A stretch of 64,000 bases of DNA from Favolaschia claudopus (Eukaryota; Basidiomycota; Agaricomycetes; Agaricales; Mycenaceae), in contig JAWWNJ010000019.1 of NCBI GenBank assembly GCA_037176885.1, positions 2,170,001 through 2,234,000 on the forward strand. The letters run 5' to 3'. Below, piece after piece: positions 25,702 through 37,561 of this stretch. Each line of letters starts with the position of its first letter. Positions within the stretch are counted from its first letter, which is position 1. The notes under the pieces are model-generated. The model saw nothing but the letters and a program-made list of their open reading frames with translations, had not been told where the DNA came from and did no database searches. The translations under genes were made by a program, and so were the position numbers.

Positions 25702-25951
25702 TACTGTACACTTTCGACCAAAGGTTCACGGGGTGTCACCCGTCACCTTCATTGTTCACTGAACAAATAGTTCACAGCACAGCAAATTACCCGATATGGT
25801 AGGCCGGCGACAGCCGGCCCCGAAAATTTTGACGTTTTTTGCCCTTTTTTGGACGGAAAATGTGAGTGTCACCCGTCACCATGTTCAAAATTGTTCAGTT
25901 CACAGGTGCCCGTCACCCGTCACCTGAACCTTTGGTCGAAAGTCTACAGTA
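25702..25951. mobile_element. MITE of the CTGTA family, copy 2
   Basis: This 246 bp element (25704-25949) sits between TA dinucleotides at 25702-25703 and 25950-25951. Its inverted ends read CTGTACACTTTCGACCAAAG on the left and CTGTAGACTTTCGACCAAAG from the right. It contains two copies of GTGTCACCCGTCACC and a central ATATGGTAGGCCGGC, which are the reverse complements of the words inside the element at 8950-9214. It is therefore a relative inserted in the other orientation. Confidence 0.8.
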
Positions 25952-25987
25952 AATGAAATCAATTCCTGCTTCTGGCTCACCCATATA

Positions 25988-26173
25988 CTAGATGATAATC
26001 GAGCTGGAATGGGAATTCAATGCTGTCAATTCATTGAATGGATCCAATGCATCATCAGCCTCAATTACAGGCCCTCCATCCTCAAACCGCAGTACCAACT
26101 TTGTTTCGCCACCCACCAAGCTGTTGAGCTTTCTGTAAGAGATACTCTCCCTGCTCAAGCTTACCTTCGTCAT
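25988..26173 (-). pseudogene. C-terminal fragment of a paralogue of the 620-residue membrane protein
   Basis: The minus-strand frame matches the last 50 or so residues of the protein at 23298-25160. Shared landmarks include ETKLVLRFEDG against ETKLLLQFKDG, then an acidic EADD stretch and a common NELTAL near the end. The frame ends with TAG/TAA-type termination soon after. No further upstream homology is visible beyond 26173. I read it as the remnant of an inverted duplicate of the neighbouring gene. Confidence 0.65.
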
Positions 26174-26858
26174 CGACAGGTTACTTACCGTTGGTCAACA
26201 CTCCGCCCTGAGCTCTGGCAGAATTATAATATGGAACAAACCATCATTGTATCTTTCACTGCAAGAGCCTGGAATCTTCGCGTCCACTTTCCGTGTGGCT
26301 GCACCTCACTTGGAGGATAGCAGCCAAACGGGGCGTGCGGTTTCTCTGACTCTTTGAAAAACCGTTCCTCGACGCTGTTCAACCCTCTGAAGATCCAAAC
26401 ATCTGATTCGACAGGTGCGGCGGAGTACACTTCAACCAGCTGACAATACCGTCAAATTTTAGACGACTTATATCTCCACCTCTTCCTCGCTCCAAAATCT
26501 CACAATTCTTTTGAATATCCGCTCAAAATTAATCCGTTGTACTTTATACACCTTGAGAATTCTTCTCATACTTGTTGCCAACACAGTATGAAAATGACAT
26601 TTACTCGAGAGTCAAAGGATGTCACTGAACATTACCGAAACAAATTCGACTCGCAGCCACAACTTTTTGCAGATTCAGACCCAAAATCGCACTTCACACT
26701 TCAACTCAAGTGGAGAATACAATACCTTCAGCAAATGAATCTGGAATTTAATATTCACTGTGATATGCAAAAAACCGAGCAACATCGAATTCCGCCTTGA
26801 ACAGAAGCATACACAACAGAAATCAAGCTACCCAGCAAGTTCATATCCGTACCTTCCA

Positions 26859-27301
26859 TCACACCCCGACCACAGAAACGCCCAAAACAACCAACATGTA
26901 CACCGCCGCCAACTTCCACCCCGGCCGCACCCCCACCGACGAATTAAAGATACACGTGCTGCGTTGCCCAAACTGATTTTTAGCACAATCGCTAAATGCT
27001 TGGTTCTTTGCTGGAGGAAAGACGGCGTTGAACGGGCAGCCGCAAGTGTTGTGTTCGAACGTCGCGGTGCTGCCTACGGTGTTACAGCAGGTTTGAAGGA
27101 TGGAGGCGTCGGTGGAGTTCTCGACGATGCAACCTGAGAAATGCGAGGGGAGATGAGTATTCAAAGGTGTGGTGGAAGAGAAGATAGAGCCGAAGGACGA
27201 AGCGTACCTTGAAACAGCGCGTTGATGGGTTGAACTCCTAGGAGAGCGGCACACTGTGTTGGTAGCGGGGGAAAAGATGAGGATGTCGCGGACGAAGACA
27301 T
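26859..27301 (-). CDS. Small cysteine-rich, tail-anchored-looking protein, copy 3
   Basis: Exon 1 (27301-27208) and exon 2 (27133-26859) join in phase 1 across a 74 bp intron to give about 122 residues. It shares GCIVEN, a CC pair, VGSTATF, TCGCPFN and two later cysteines with the two copies at 13-14.7 kb, and its C-terminus is hydrophobic (LAAVYMLVVLGVSVVGV). The Ser-rich N-terminus again lacks a convincing signal peptide. The gene lies about 2.8 kb upstream of dynamin 2 on the opposite strand. The role of the family is unknown. Confidence 0.7.
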
Positions 27302-30147
27302 GTTTTTTTTTCTCTGCTCTGGTGAACGAACGACGCAGTCGCTCTGGAATTAAACTGAAGACAGATGCTATGAAACCCACTCCAGAGAGCGCTTTTTTGA
27401 AGGATTCGAACGCGGCATCTGCGTAGCGGCAAGTACGTGCTGCGGCTGCGGCACTGCGAACTCGAGATCACCACTGCACCCGCTACGGCGAGATCGCGGG
27501 AGGTACAATTGTGCAAGCTTCCTTATGTCGCCAACAAGAATCACTTTGATTGATGCCCGTCTGAGACTTGAAGGGGAGGCAGATTATATCGATTCCCCCG
27601 AAATGCGACGACAGACTTGTCAGCGAATATCAGCATTTATTCTGGCTTCGCATGTGGACGGTGGGGCCGGTTTAAATGAGCGACTTTGTGTTTATACCCG
27701 TCTCCGCACCCTATTCTTCTTGCCTTCGTTTAATTGCCTTTTCATGTCATTCGCGCGATGAAACAAGAGTCAAGCATATTCAGATCAAAGAGAAGAATGA
27801 GAGATTATTTGCGCAGACCCAAAGCACTACATGTAAACTTGAGGTTGCGTACTAGTAGCCCATGCGAAGCGATCGACCACGTCCCACCATTGCGCATGTC
27901 GCCGGAGCCTGGGGGCGGGTGCAGTCGAGTGGCTAAACCGGCAAAAGGAGGCTTATGAATTATGTCTGTGGAGAGCCGAGAGAATTCAAGTTTTCAAGTT
28001 GCAAAAGAGAGAGAGAAAAGGAGAGAAAAGAGAGAGACTCACTAAGTATCTGAGACTCTGTTACCCAAAAATTAGCTCTCCAGAGCTTCTGTAGCTCGCA
28101 CAAAAGCGCCGGAAAATCTTGATTTCTATGTCTCGATTGGGCAAATCAAAGGTATTCAAGATATGGTAAGAGGTATGTCCTTTCGGAGCAACTGCCTCCC
28201 TGGGACATAATCCAGCCAATCGAATTCAAGATTTCCTCGGAACATCCCTCGGCCGTTCCCACACTGAGTCCGAAAAAGCCGATGAATCATTTTTGCCGTT
28301 CAACTTCGGTTCGAGAGACTTCAGTTGCTTCAAAACTCGTACTATTCAGACAAATCTGGGTTGAAAACAATACAGTAGTTATTCATAGGTATTTATTCTG
28401 ACTACATTATGTAAAGAATCAAACATACACGAGCCCGACTCGAAGGTTCAATCATTTCTCTGCCGTACTTGGGCCGTACATCGGCGAGCAGGCGTGAGCC
28501 GCTGTGCTTGAGTTCAAGCTTCAACTTATAATTCAAAGGCAATCACTAATGTAAGCAGAATTTGAGAAGTAGTGCGAAGATAAGTAGAGGAAGACAATTT
28601 GGATTCCAATCAAACAACTCCATGCCCGTGCACCATCCTCGCAAATTTTGTTGACAATGAAAGATTCACAAGTATCAAAATGGAGGCTTAGCAAAGATCA
28701 CGTCTCGATTCAACGGAACCGGCTTTCGCTAGCTTGAATCAGGCTTTGTAAAATTGAAGGTGGTCTGCCAACAAAAGTACGAGTTCAGATAGTTTCGAAG
28801 TAGTTTGAACCTTGATATTTGTGCAACCAACACTGAATTGAAGTGCATTCTCAACTGGACGTCCAGTGTTCAGAACCAGCATTGATGCTGTCCCAAAGAG
28901 ACAAGAGCTAGTAATTCTATCCCATTGATCTTTGAACACGAAGCTACTCTTGTGCATTGTTGTTGTAAGGTCGAAGCAGGTAAAAGTCTTTAAGTAGTTG
29001 GGGTGGAGCAGATTACGGGTTCAAAGGAAGGCTCAAAATAAGCTTGGTTTGGAGCCGACGCACTCTTTCTTGGTCCGCCATGCATTCTCAGACTCAGAGG
29101 ATGGCCTCGTCGACTTGAATGAGGTGCAAGGATGAAAGAGAAAGAGGTTTGATTCGCATCATTGACCGGAACATGTTGGATCAAATCGGATCACTACAGT
29201 ATGCCTTATCCGGACATAATCCTCCACAGACTTGATTAATGAGCCCAAAAGGAGCACATTTTGGACAGGGTGGCGCGTCGCTAAAGTGGAGAAAAGCCCA
29301 TCAATCAATTGAGTTGAGTTCAGGGGAAGCTGAACATTGACACGCGTTGGAGTTCGACCTCGACAATGGTGGTAGAAAGAAAGGCACGATTGATTGTACT
29401 GGCTTGGCTGCGGTCTCATCAGCCCGATCAGGCTCGGCAACAGCCAAACCTTTTCTCATCAAACCGTTACCACATTGCGCGTCTCGCGACGTTTGGCCTT
29501 GACCATGAAGTGGCTTGCCGGCTAGTTCTTCCTTTGTGTTGTGTGTTCGAAATCGGAATATCTCACTGAGTATTGTCACTCCCAGGCCTCGACATCTTGA
29601 AGATTTGAATCCTGCCTTTACAATATGAAAATTCGAGGTTGCGAGTCGTTGCGACTGCGAGGGCTTGGGGCTTGCCACAATAACCGCCAGTATGTCTCAC
29701 AGATCCTCCACCGTGTGACACCGCTCAGTGCTCCCGATTTAGCGCCAATTATTACCTTCCGAGTCTGCCATATAAATATGATTGTCGGCGCGGCTCTCTT
29801 TAGGAAGTACTACATTGATTTCCGAGACGGAGGGAGATTTAGTCTCGACACTTCAGGGAGAGAAATAACCATGCCGATGCTGCAAAGCTTATTCTGATCA
29901 CAGGATGCTCTTCATGAGGGATTGCAGTGGCTCTCATGCGTCTATATCTCCCGCCCTTGCCGAATCAGGGGTATTTTATCCCATGTTATCCTTCATATCG
30001 ACGCTGAGCGCCTCGTTCTGCTTCGGCGCTTGCTCGATCTGGGCCTATGACATCTGAGGTACTAGTGGTCCGTATTTCGAGCGTGGGTCACACTGCCGTT
30101 TTCATAAAAGTCGATGGAGCCTCAGTCAGCCCCTTCGAGACGCCCGC
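27302..30147. other. Intergenic region upstream of dynamin 2
   Basis: No recognised gene. A GA-rich tract lies at about 27995-28040. Short frames at 28739-28957 and 29301-29678 on the minus strand have no recognisable domain. Confidence 0.4.
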
Positions 30148-32970
30148 ATGTCTCTCCTTTCCAAGTCGCCGTCGATTGCCTCAGACGATGCTACCGTATC
30201 CGTCGATTCTGCTAGCAATGACCACAAGGGCGTCGGGCTATCCAACCCCCAGCTCTCTGCCGACCGCCGCAAAATGCTGGATTTGATCAACCGTCTTCAC
30301 AGTACCGGGTGATTTTGAGCAAGGCTTCTTACTCGATTGAATCCTGACCCAATACAGGGTGCAAACGGACATCGACCTCCCTCGCATCGTCGTCATCGGG
30401 TCTCAAAGCGCTGGAAAATCATCCCTCATCGAGTCGATTTCCGGGATCACACTCCCTCGGGCAGGGGGGACTTGTACACGGTACGCTTTCTCGTCCTGAT
30501 CGAATTTCTAATCAATATGCATCCAGATGCCCTACTGAATGCCGCCTCTCGCGCTCCGACAGTCCATGGAAGTGCACCGTCTCGCTGCGCTACATGAGCG
30601 ATCAAGGGGGGCGAATCTTAGGTCAACCTCGGAGCATTGTTTTTGGAGATCCAATGTTCGATAAATCACAAGTCGAAGACAGAATCCGTCGGGCACAGCG
30701 CGCGATTCTTTCGCCGAGCAAGCCGATCGCTGCCTTCCTCGCCGCTGAGGAAGATGTTGGAGATACCGAGATTTCGTTCTCGACCAACTACATTTCTCTG
30801 CAGATCAGCGGGCCGGAAATTGCTGACCTTTCGTTTGTGGACTTGCCTGGTATATAATGCCTTTCAATCTCTTGACGGTGGAGAATAACCACGGATGTAC
30901 ATTTATAGGCCTGATCGCGAGCGTGAGCACCCGGGGCGGAAACGAGGCAGACATCAAAATGGTTGAAAATCTCGTCATCTCGTATATCTCCAGAGCTAAC
31001 TCGATCATCCTGTTGACCGTCGCATGCGAAAGTGAGTTTGCTGTCTGATTTCATCCCTATATACCATTACCCATTCTTACATATCAACAGCCGACTTCGA
31101 GAATCAGGGTGCTCACCATCTCACCAAAAAATATGATCCTGAGGGCAAACGAACGATAGGCGTGTTAACAAAGCCAGATAGGTGTGTACTTCTCCTCTTG
31201 CCTGACGAGTTCAACTGATGAGATGAAGGATTCCAAACGGAGAGGAAGACAGTTGGGTTGCGCTTGTCCGGAATGAGCGCGATGCGTTGGAGAATAATTG
31301 GTATTGCGTCAAGCAGCCTAGCTCCCTCGATTTGAAAGATGGGGTTACTTGGAACTCGGCTCGTGCGCGCGAAACCGAATTCTTTTCTGCCCAAGAACCG
31401 TGGTGCAATGTCGACTCTGTCTACCAACCGTTCCTTGGAACGCCAAACTTGATCCAACGCCTGAGCTCTTTGTTGTCCAATCTCATATCGAATCGGTACC
31501 TCTCCTCTCTCTCTCGCAGCCGTCGATTGCAACTAACATACTCATCTCAGGCTTCCCCAAATCCAAGCCGACGTGGAAGCTGCACTCCAACAAACTCGGG
31601 CGAGCATTCGGCAGCTCCCAAAGCCCCCATCTGACGATGCTATTCTCGAGATAACGAGCCTCGTGCACTTGTTCGTTCGTTCGCTCGACCAGTTGATTGA
31701 CGGTGTATCACAATCGGATGGACTGATCCAGACGATCCGTCCCGCACATGACACATTCAGGCTCAACATTTGGGAGACTGCCCCTGAATTTCGACCTTTC
31801 GACTCAGAAGCCAAGACAAACCATCGTTGGAAATCCATCCCTAGTTTTTTGCGGCAGGAGCAGCCTGACTCTCAAATATCGTCCTCATATAGCTCCAGAA
31901 GTTTGCTGGTACATCAGGAACAGGCGAATCATCGGGCTATCTATGCCAATCAAGTACTTGCAAGGGCTGAAAGGTAGCTTCGTCGCTGTGTTGGTTATTA
32001 CTGACTCGACATCAGCGCTCGCTCACGCGAGCTTCCCGGTCACTTTCCGTTCACTGTCCAGCAAGCATATATCAAGGAATTCACTTGTAAATGGGCAGAC
32101 CCTGCCCAGGAACTCTGCGCCGCTGTTCAGGAAATATTTTCGATTCAAGTGAAAGCTCTTATTACTACCGCATTCTCGTCCTTTGGGCAGGGGAGTCTGG
32201 CGGATCGAGTCCAGTTTGTGTCTCTCAATGGGAAGAGGTTCTGTTCTGACATATGACCTCTAGAGTTCTTGCGCAAGGTCTCATACAAGACCAGGCGAAT
32301 GTGGCACAAGACGCCATAAATAAGCAAATCAGTTACGAAGAAGACGGCCCGCATACGCTCAATGCTCATTATTTGTCCAACTACAAGGCGAAGTTTCTGC
32401 GTCATTACACAACATTCAGGCAACTGGAGAGCAAGTTGACCTTCACTCGAGGCGTTCTAGCGCATGAAAAGAACAACAAGCCAGTATCGGATGATTCGGA
32501 GATGTCCGACAATGATTCATCGCCACGCAGCCCATCTGCTCATGTTTCGGCCATTCTGAAACACTTTTCAGCGCTTGATGTAAACATAAACAGCAACGAT
32601 TTACTGTTACTAATGTCTCAAGACTCCATGCACCCGGCACTGAACATTATGGCCGACGTTCGGGCATACTTCCAGGGTGAGTAAACACCCTCAGCCGACG
32701 CGAAGCCGTTCTCAGATGATGTATGGTCTAGTTGCGTACAAGAGGGTAGTCGACAATGTTCCAGCTGCTATTGACCACGAACTCGTACGAGCAGTTGGGA
32801 AAGGAATGCTATCGACGCTGATGAAGGGGCTCGGACTCAACGGTCCAAACGCCACGCAAATTGCGCTGGATTTTGCAAGAGAGAGCCCGGTTGTTGAACG
32901 GAAGCGGACTGAGCTGGAGAAAAAATTGGAGCGGCTCAGGAGTGCGAGTCAACAGTTGCGTGTGTTGTAG
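30148..32970 (+). CDS. Dynamin-like large GTPase (Mx-like), paralogue 2
   Basis: Ten exons join in phase to about 786 residues: 30148-30308, 30358-30480, 30527-30849, 30909-31031, 31091-31181, 31229-31495, 31551-31973, 32016-32213, 32264-32676 and 32732-32970. The P-loop GSQSAGKSS, the DLPG and TKPD motifs and the C-terminal effector-like helix are all present. The protein aligns along its whole length with the GTPase at 9908-12962, and nine intron positions are shared. It lacks one intron of that gene, the one just upstream of the VLTKPD segment (10947-11007 there). The middle linker after the stalk is shorter and differs in sequence. The gene looks functional, and the pair arose by duplication. 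Confidence 0.9.
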
Positions 32971-35893
32971 AGAGCGTTGTTTTATTTTCCTTTGGGCTCA
33001 AATAAATGTACGGAGCCTCCATTCGCTCCAAACCGCAATTGGACTTCCCTCTTCTTGAGTTTTCGTTAGTTTAGCTGCATGCCTATACTAGGTACTACTC
33101 ATGAGGCCTCGGAATTTTCCAAGGAATAAGGATTTTAATTTTGAATTTTTTTTTTTAATTTTAAAATTAAAAAAAAATACAGGTGAGAAACCTATACCCG
33201 TAGCGTACCCGTAACTGGACCCGAGGTTTTTAACAATGAAGGATAATTTCGAATGTATGATAATTTCCCCGCATACTTATTTGATGCCGATCTACATGGA
33301 CAGTATCCTCAATACTGCGTAAATCGCCACAGTGGCGATTCACACAGCATCTTCAGTACATCTTCAGTAAGGTCTACCGGTACCCCGGATACGAGGGCCT
33401 TCGTTCTTTAATTCATATCACACAAAAATCTGGTAGAATGATTTACCATTGATCGAAATATTCGGGTCTAAATTTCGCACTTGGCTGCATATTGTTCCTT
33501 GCCAAGCAATGGATGAGATACTATGCATTGCTTAGCAGTTCAAGGCCACAGGTCGCACGCTACTAGACGGCCTTGCTTCAAGTCTTGAGTAGGGACCCCA
33601 AAAAGGCAGTATAATTGCCTAATCCGGATCTTCTCCTCGTCAAACTTCGAGCAAATCGCGATAACACGCATCCAACACGATCAAGATGACCAGTGATAGT
33701 TTTAGCCGCCCGGACAGCATATAAGTAGATGTACAGCATCCTGCAACTAGTAGGAGTACATGCTGCAGTATATCTGACAATCGACCGTGGACACGGCAAA
33801 GCGAGAGAAATAGGAGGATATGAAGAGCGAGGTCGTGCCGCACGGGGGTCAAGAGCTTGAGAGCTTGTACCACAGCGGTGGCCGCATCCTCGGCAGTCCA
33901 CCGCAAGCATTCGAAAGACAAGCCAATGTCCCGCTCTCGAACCCTGGCTCCCGCCGAGGCGGGCCACAGGCGACAGCCCCATTCTTCATTCTCAAGACGT
34001 AAGCTGAGGCGTCGATAGTGGATCAACACCAACCCTCTAACGCGTCCGTCTAGGATTCATCGTCGACCGCCTGCGTACGGGCTACCTCAAGAGATGACAA
34101 TCAAGCCGTCCAGCTCGTGGGCACACGCAGGGAGTTCGTCCCCGACGACGACCAAATTCGCCCCCGCACCGAAAGAAGAAGTATAACACTCTCGACAACT
34201 CTTCCGTGCCGCCGGTGACCGATACGCATACATTGACCTGCGGATCCACCGCAGAGGCAATGGCTTCTCTACACGCCCCCACATCGACGGTGCGTACGGG
34301 AGGAGTCGAAACCCATCTTCCCGTACCTCGACGAAAGCCAAGAAGGACGCGGGAAGCCGAGATACACCGGCATGAAGACCTAGGAGGATTACTTGCATGT
34401 ACAGAAGAGATCCCGCGGGATGTACGTGGTGAAGGACAGGTGAGCGAGAAGGAAGTGGGAGGATCGGGGCGCGGATGAAGGCGCGAGGGCGGGCGATTGA
34501 TCGATGGGATGCAATCGAGGAGCAGCATGGTGAAGGTACGTGCGTACCAAAGAACGAGAGAGGGAACACAGGAGGAGAGAAAGATAAAAAGACGGGAAGA
34601 CGGCGAATCGTGGAGTGTGTCGAAAGCACGACACACCGGCGTCCCTCTCCCTATCCACTCGACGTCGTTATGGGAAGTGAAGGCGAGGTCTTCACGAGCG
34701 GCCGGACTGTCCCACCGCCAGGTCACAGACCGACGGCGGCGGCGGCATATCGACAAACGACGAGGTCGGGAAGGTGCGGTGTCGTCCCCCACGCAGCGCC
34801 GCCAATTCACCCTTGCAGTCGAGGATGACAAAGCTTCCACCGCCCGAGCGTGGCGGCACTGGCGGCAGATGTACATCATGGCAAAAACGCAAATACAGCC
34901 TGCGCATCTCGAATGAGCAATGCGTCTATGCGGAATAAAAGACGGGTGACACATACTTTGGGCAGGGATTCAGGGAGAGTGGTGGGACGCGTGAGTGCTG
35001 GAAGGCGTTGATTTGATGACCTATGGACGTGGTGAGTATCTATGGACGTAGCGGGGAGAACGGAAAGGTATAGGGAAAAGGAATTCGGTGGATGCAGTGC
35101 ATATGGACTGACATCGTGTACTTGAAGGCCGGTACCGTGAGGAGAAAGATTCGACGACAAGCAACGAGACTTACATACCGTAAAGTCCATCGTAGACCGG
35201 ACCATCCAAGTCTGCATTATCCACTGGTGAAGTCGGTGCGCCGTGAAGTGGTGGAGGTGCACGAGGGGCGGCTATAGTCGGGGGTAAGGTCGCGCATTGC
35301 AGGCAGAGCGATGATCTGCTGAACGCTCTGGAGGAGTGTGTCTCTCGCACGATGATGCTGCCGGGCTGAGCCCTCCGTAACGCGGACCTAGACGAATAAC
35401 AGCTCGGCATAAGTGTCCGCGGATGAGGCCCCCAGACTCACATACGATACCAGTACTGTGGACATAGTGATACATCTAGTATTCGGATGCAAGTCGAGGG
35501 GGTGATTTAGAAACCCTACAAGATGAGCGTCAGTAAGGCACGGAGGGAAATTAGAGGTGTGAAGGAGAGAGGAGGGGTCGTAAAAAACAGAAAGGTAAGC
35601 ATGGGTCGACGTAGACGACGAAGACGGAGTAGGAATGGGAGGTAGAAGGCGTGCACAGTGCAGAAGCGTATGCATACGGATAAGGATGGAAACAGCGAGT
35701 CGCGCGAAACCAAGGAAGAAGGAAACGTACCCACGAAGAATCCCATGAAACAGCCATTGAAACTCCTTCCTATGTCTTCGATACCGCAGAGGCAGAATGC
35801 AAGGGCGTTCCATGAGAGAGGAGGAGACGGGGAAGCTAATCTGCTGTGAGGGCAAGTGTTAATGGTCTTGGATGGAGTAGAATGGAGTATATG
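32971..35893. other. Intergenic region, AT-rich then GC-rich, no recognised gene
   Basis: An A/T-only palindromic stretch lies at about 33140-33177. From 34080 to 35880 the DNA is GC-rich with overlapping long frames on both strands (up to 290 codons). These have no domain signature and resemble the tracts at 7.0-7.8 and 15-17.7 kb in composition. I do not support any gene here. Confidence 0.4.
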
Positions 35894-36476
35894 CCAGAAG
35901 TGTGGGAGTGGGACTCGGCTATTTAAGCGAGTCCCACTATTGATCGGTTCTGCATCAACTGCAATCAACTGGCGATCAGCAAATCAAATGTTCATCAATC
36001 CGCGGCATTAAGAGCCGAGGAGTGTATTTTATCTATTTAATGTCTTTGTACAGTAGTTTCTGTACTAATATATTTCCTGGGGGGAACGTGGTTCCCCCCA
36101 GACCCCCCTCCTTTGGCCTGACGGCATATTTGATTAATTCTACTCACTAACTCGAGTTTTTTTTGCTGTTTACTCCGTAAATTTAATTCATGTAGCGCGG
36201 GGGAGACCCCCGCGGACCCCCCTTGACGCTCGCCGCTAGGCCCACTGCGTGGTGCTGCCGCTCGCCGCGGGGGCCCACTGCGTGGAGCCAGGAATATTTT
36301 AAAGCTTCGGGGTGTGTTTTTTATGCTAATTACGTGCAAATGATTCAGATCATATTTACTGATGTGCCGGCAAGCCGAGTCCCACTATCAGAGCTCGAAT
36401 CTCAACATCCGAGCATCCGAGTCCCACTATCGGCCTTTATCCGGGGTTTACCCGAGTCCCACTCCCACACTTCTGG
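35894..36476. mobile_element. Foldback element with GAGTCCCACTAT repeats
   Basis: The left end CCAGAAGTGTGGGAGTGGGA and the right end are perfect inverted repeats of about 27 bp. The word GAGTCCCACT recurs four times inside, at about 35926, 36379, 36419 and 36453, next to the ends. The middle (about 36080-36290) is a different, very G/C-rich segment with words such as CCCCGCGGACCCCCC, perhaps a second nested insertion. I found no clear target duplication. Confidence 0.55.
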
Positions 36477-36734
36477 CCATTCCTCAGTAGAATGAGAGGC
36501 TCAATCACTCACAAGCATCCGCCCGCATTGCTATAGACTTGCGTCTTGAGTTTCGTCGTGCCAGAGGCAGCGAGGAGCGCCGCTTCCACGGAGATGGATA
36601 TGCTATTGGCTGAGCGCTGCTGACGCTGCGTCCGAGAATTGTGTCAGCAGAGGTATTGTTTCGCTGAAATTGTACATACTCAGACATTTCGAGCAACGTG
36701 GCACCCATGAATTTGCGCTGCTGACTTCTCCAAC
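36477..36734. other. Spacer between two inverted-repeat elements
   Basis: Nothing recognisable is seen in this short stretch. Confidence 0.3.
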
Positions 36735-37330
36735 CCCAATATCGTTCTGCAGACGGAGTGCTTGAAAATATATAATACATCGGCCCTCTGATATCCTAGT
36801 CTTGTGTTTACCGCGGGGGTCCGATCGTGTAGCCAAAGTATTATCTAATATCATGTAAGCAGAATTCGAGTCGCGTAAATATCCTCTCAACAGCGCGATT
36901 TTTGTAATGTTTTGGTGGGATACTGGATCTATATGACTTAAACTACGATCCTGCTGCCTCAGAATTATGAAAAGGGTGTCGCGATATCTTGTTCACAATA
37001 CCCGTATTTTCGGTCTTGGGCTTTCGGCCGAAGCGGGTCCGACTTCGCAGGAACATCCTCAGAACCTGCTTTTCTTCAAATCGGGCTGTAGATATCTCAA
37101 AAAGTGTTCCAGAACACTGCTTAGATGTTGACAAGAGTATAATATCTTGTAATCAAGCTTGTATTGGGAGCAGAGGACCGCTAGAACAAAGTTCGGAAGT
37201 TGCCGGCTTACATGATATTAGATAATAACATCAGTACACGATCAGACCCCCGCGGTAAACAACAGACTCTATGTAGCGAGGGCACCGAGCTCAAGTACAT
37301 AGAGCGTCTGTCTAGGAGAGACTACTGATA
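36735..37330. repeat. Long imperfect inverted repeat
   Basis: The arms lie at about 36735-36862 and 37208-37330. The best-matched part reads TGTTTACCGCGGGGGTC then, after a short variable stretch, TATTATCTAATATCATGTAAGC on the left, with the reverse complement on the right. Weaker matching continues outward through CAGACG. The loop of about 345 bp has no coding signal. No target duplication is visible at either possible boundary, so it may be an old MITE or a foldback duplication. Confidence 0.6.
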
Positions 37331-37369
37331 TCCAGGAAATATGGCGGTCCAGATGCACTTTTATTAAAT

Positions 37370-37561
37370 GCCGCAACATATGTTGATTTTCGAGTGATCC
37401 GCAATATAAATAGCGCTTTTGCCGAAATCGCCGCAAGATATGACAGTGATAATCACTTCGTTTATCTTGCGGCAAAATCCACGGATCCCGCAAGATAAAG
37501 TTGAACACGCGCATTTTTCCCGCAACATAAACTTGCGCAAGGTTGAGTGCCGCAACATATG
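37370..37561. repeat. Cluster of CCGCAA(C/G)ATA iterons
   Basis: Seven copies of a 10-11 base word (G/C)CCGCAA(C/G)ATA(T/A) fall within 190 bp, at about 37370, 37399, 37430, 37462 (reverse strand), 37488, 37519 and 37549. Spacing is 26-33 bases, roughly three helical turns. The cluster lies about 600 bp before the retrotransposon. Once the retrotransposon is removed in thought, it lies upstream of the transposase-like gene that starts at 58130. Confidence 0.6.
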
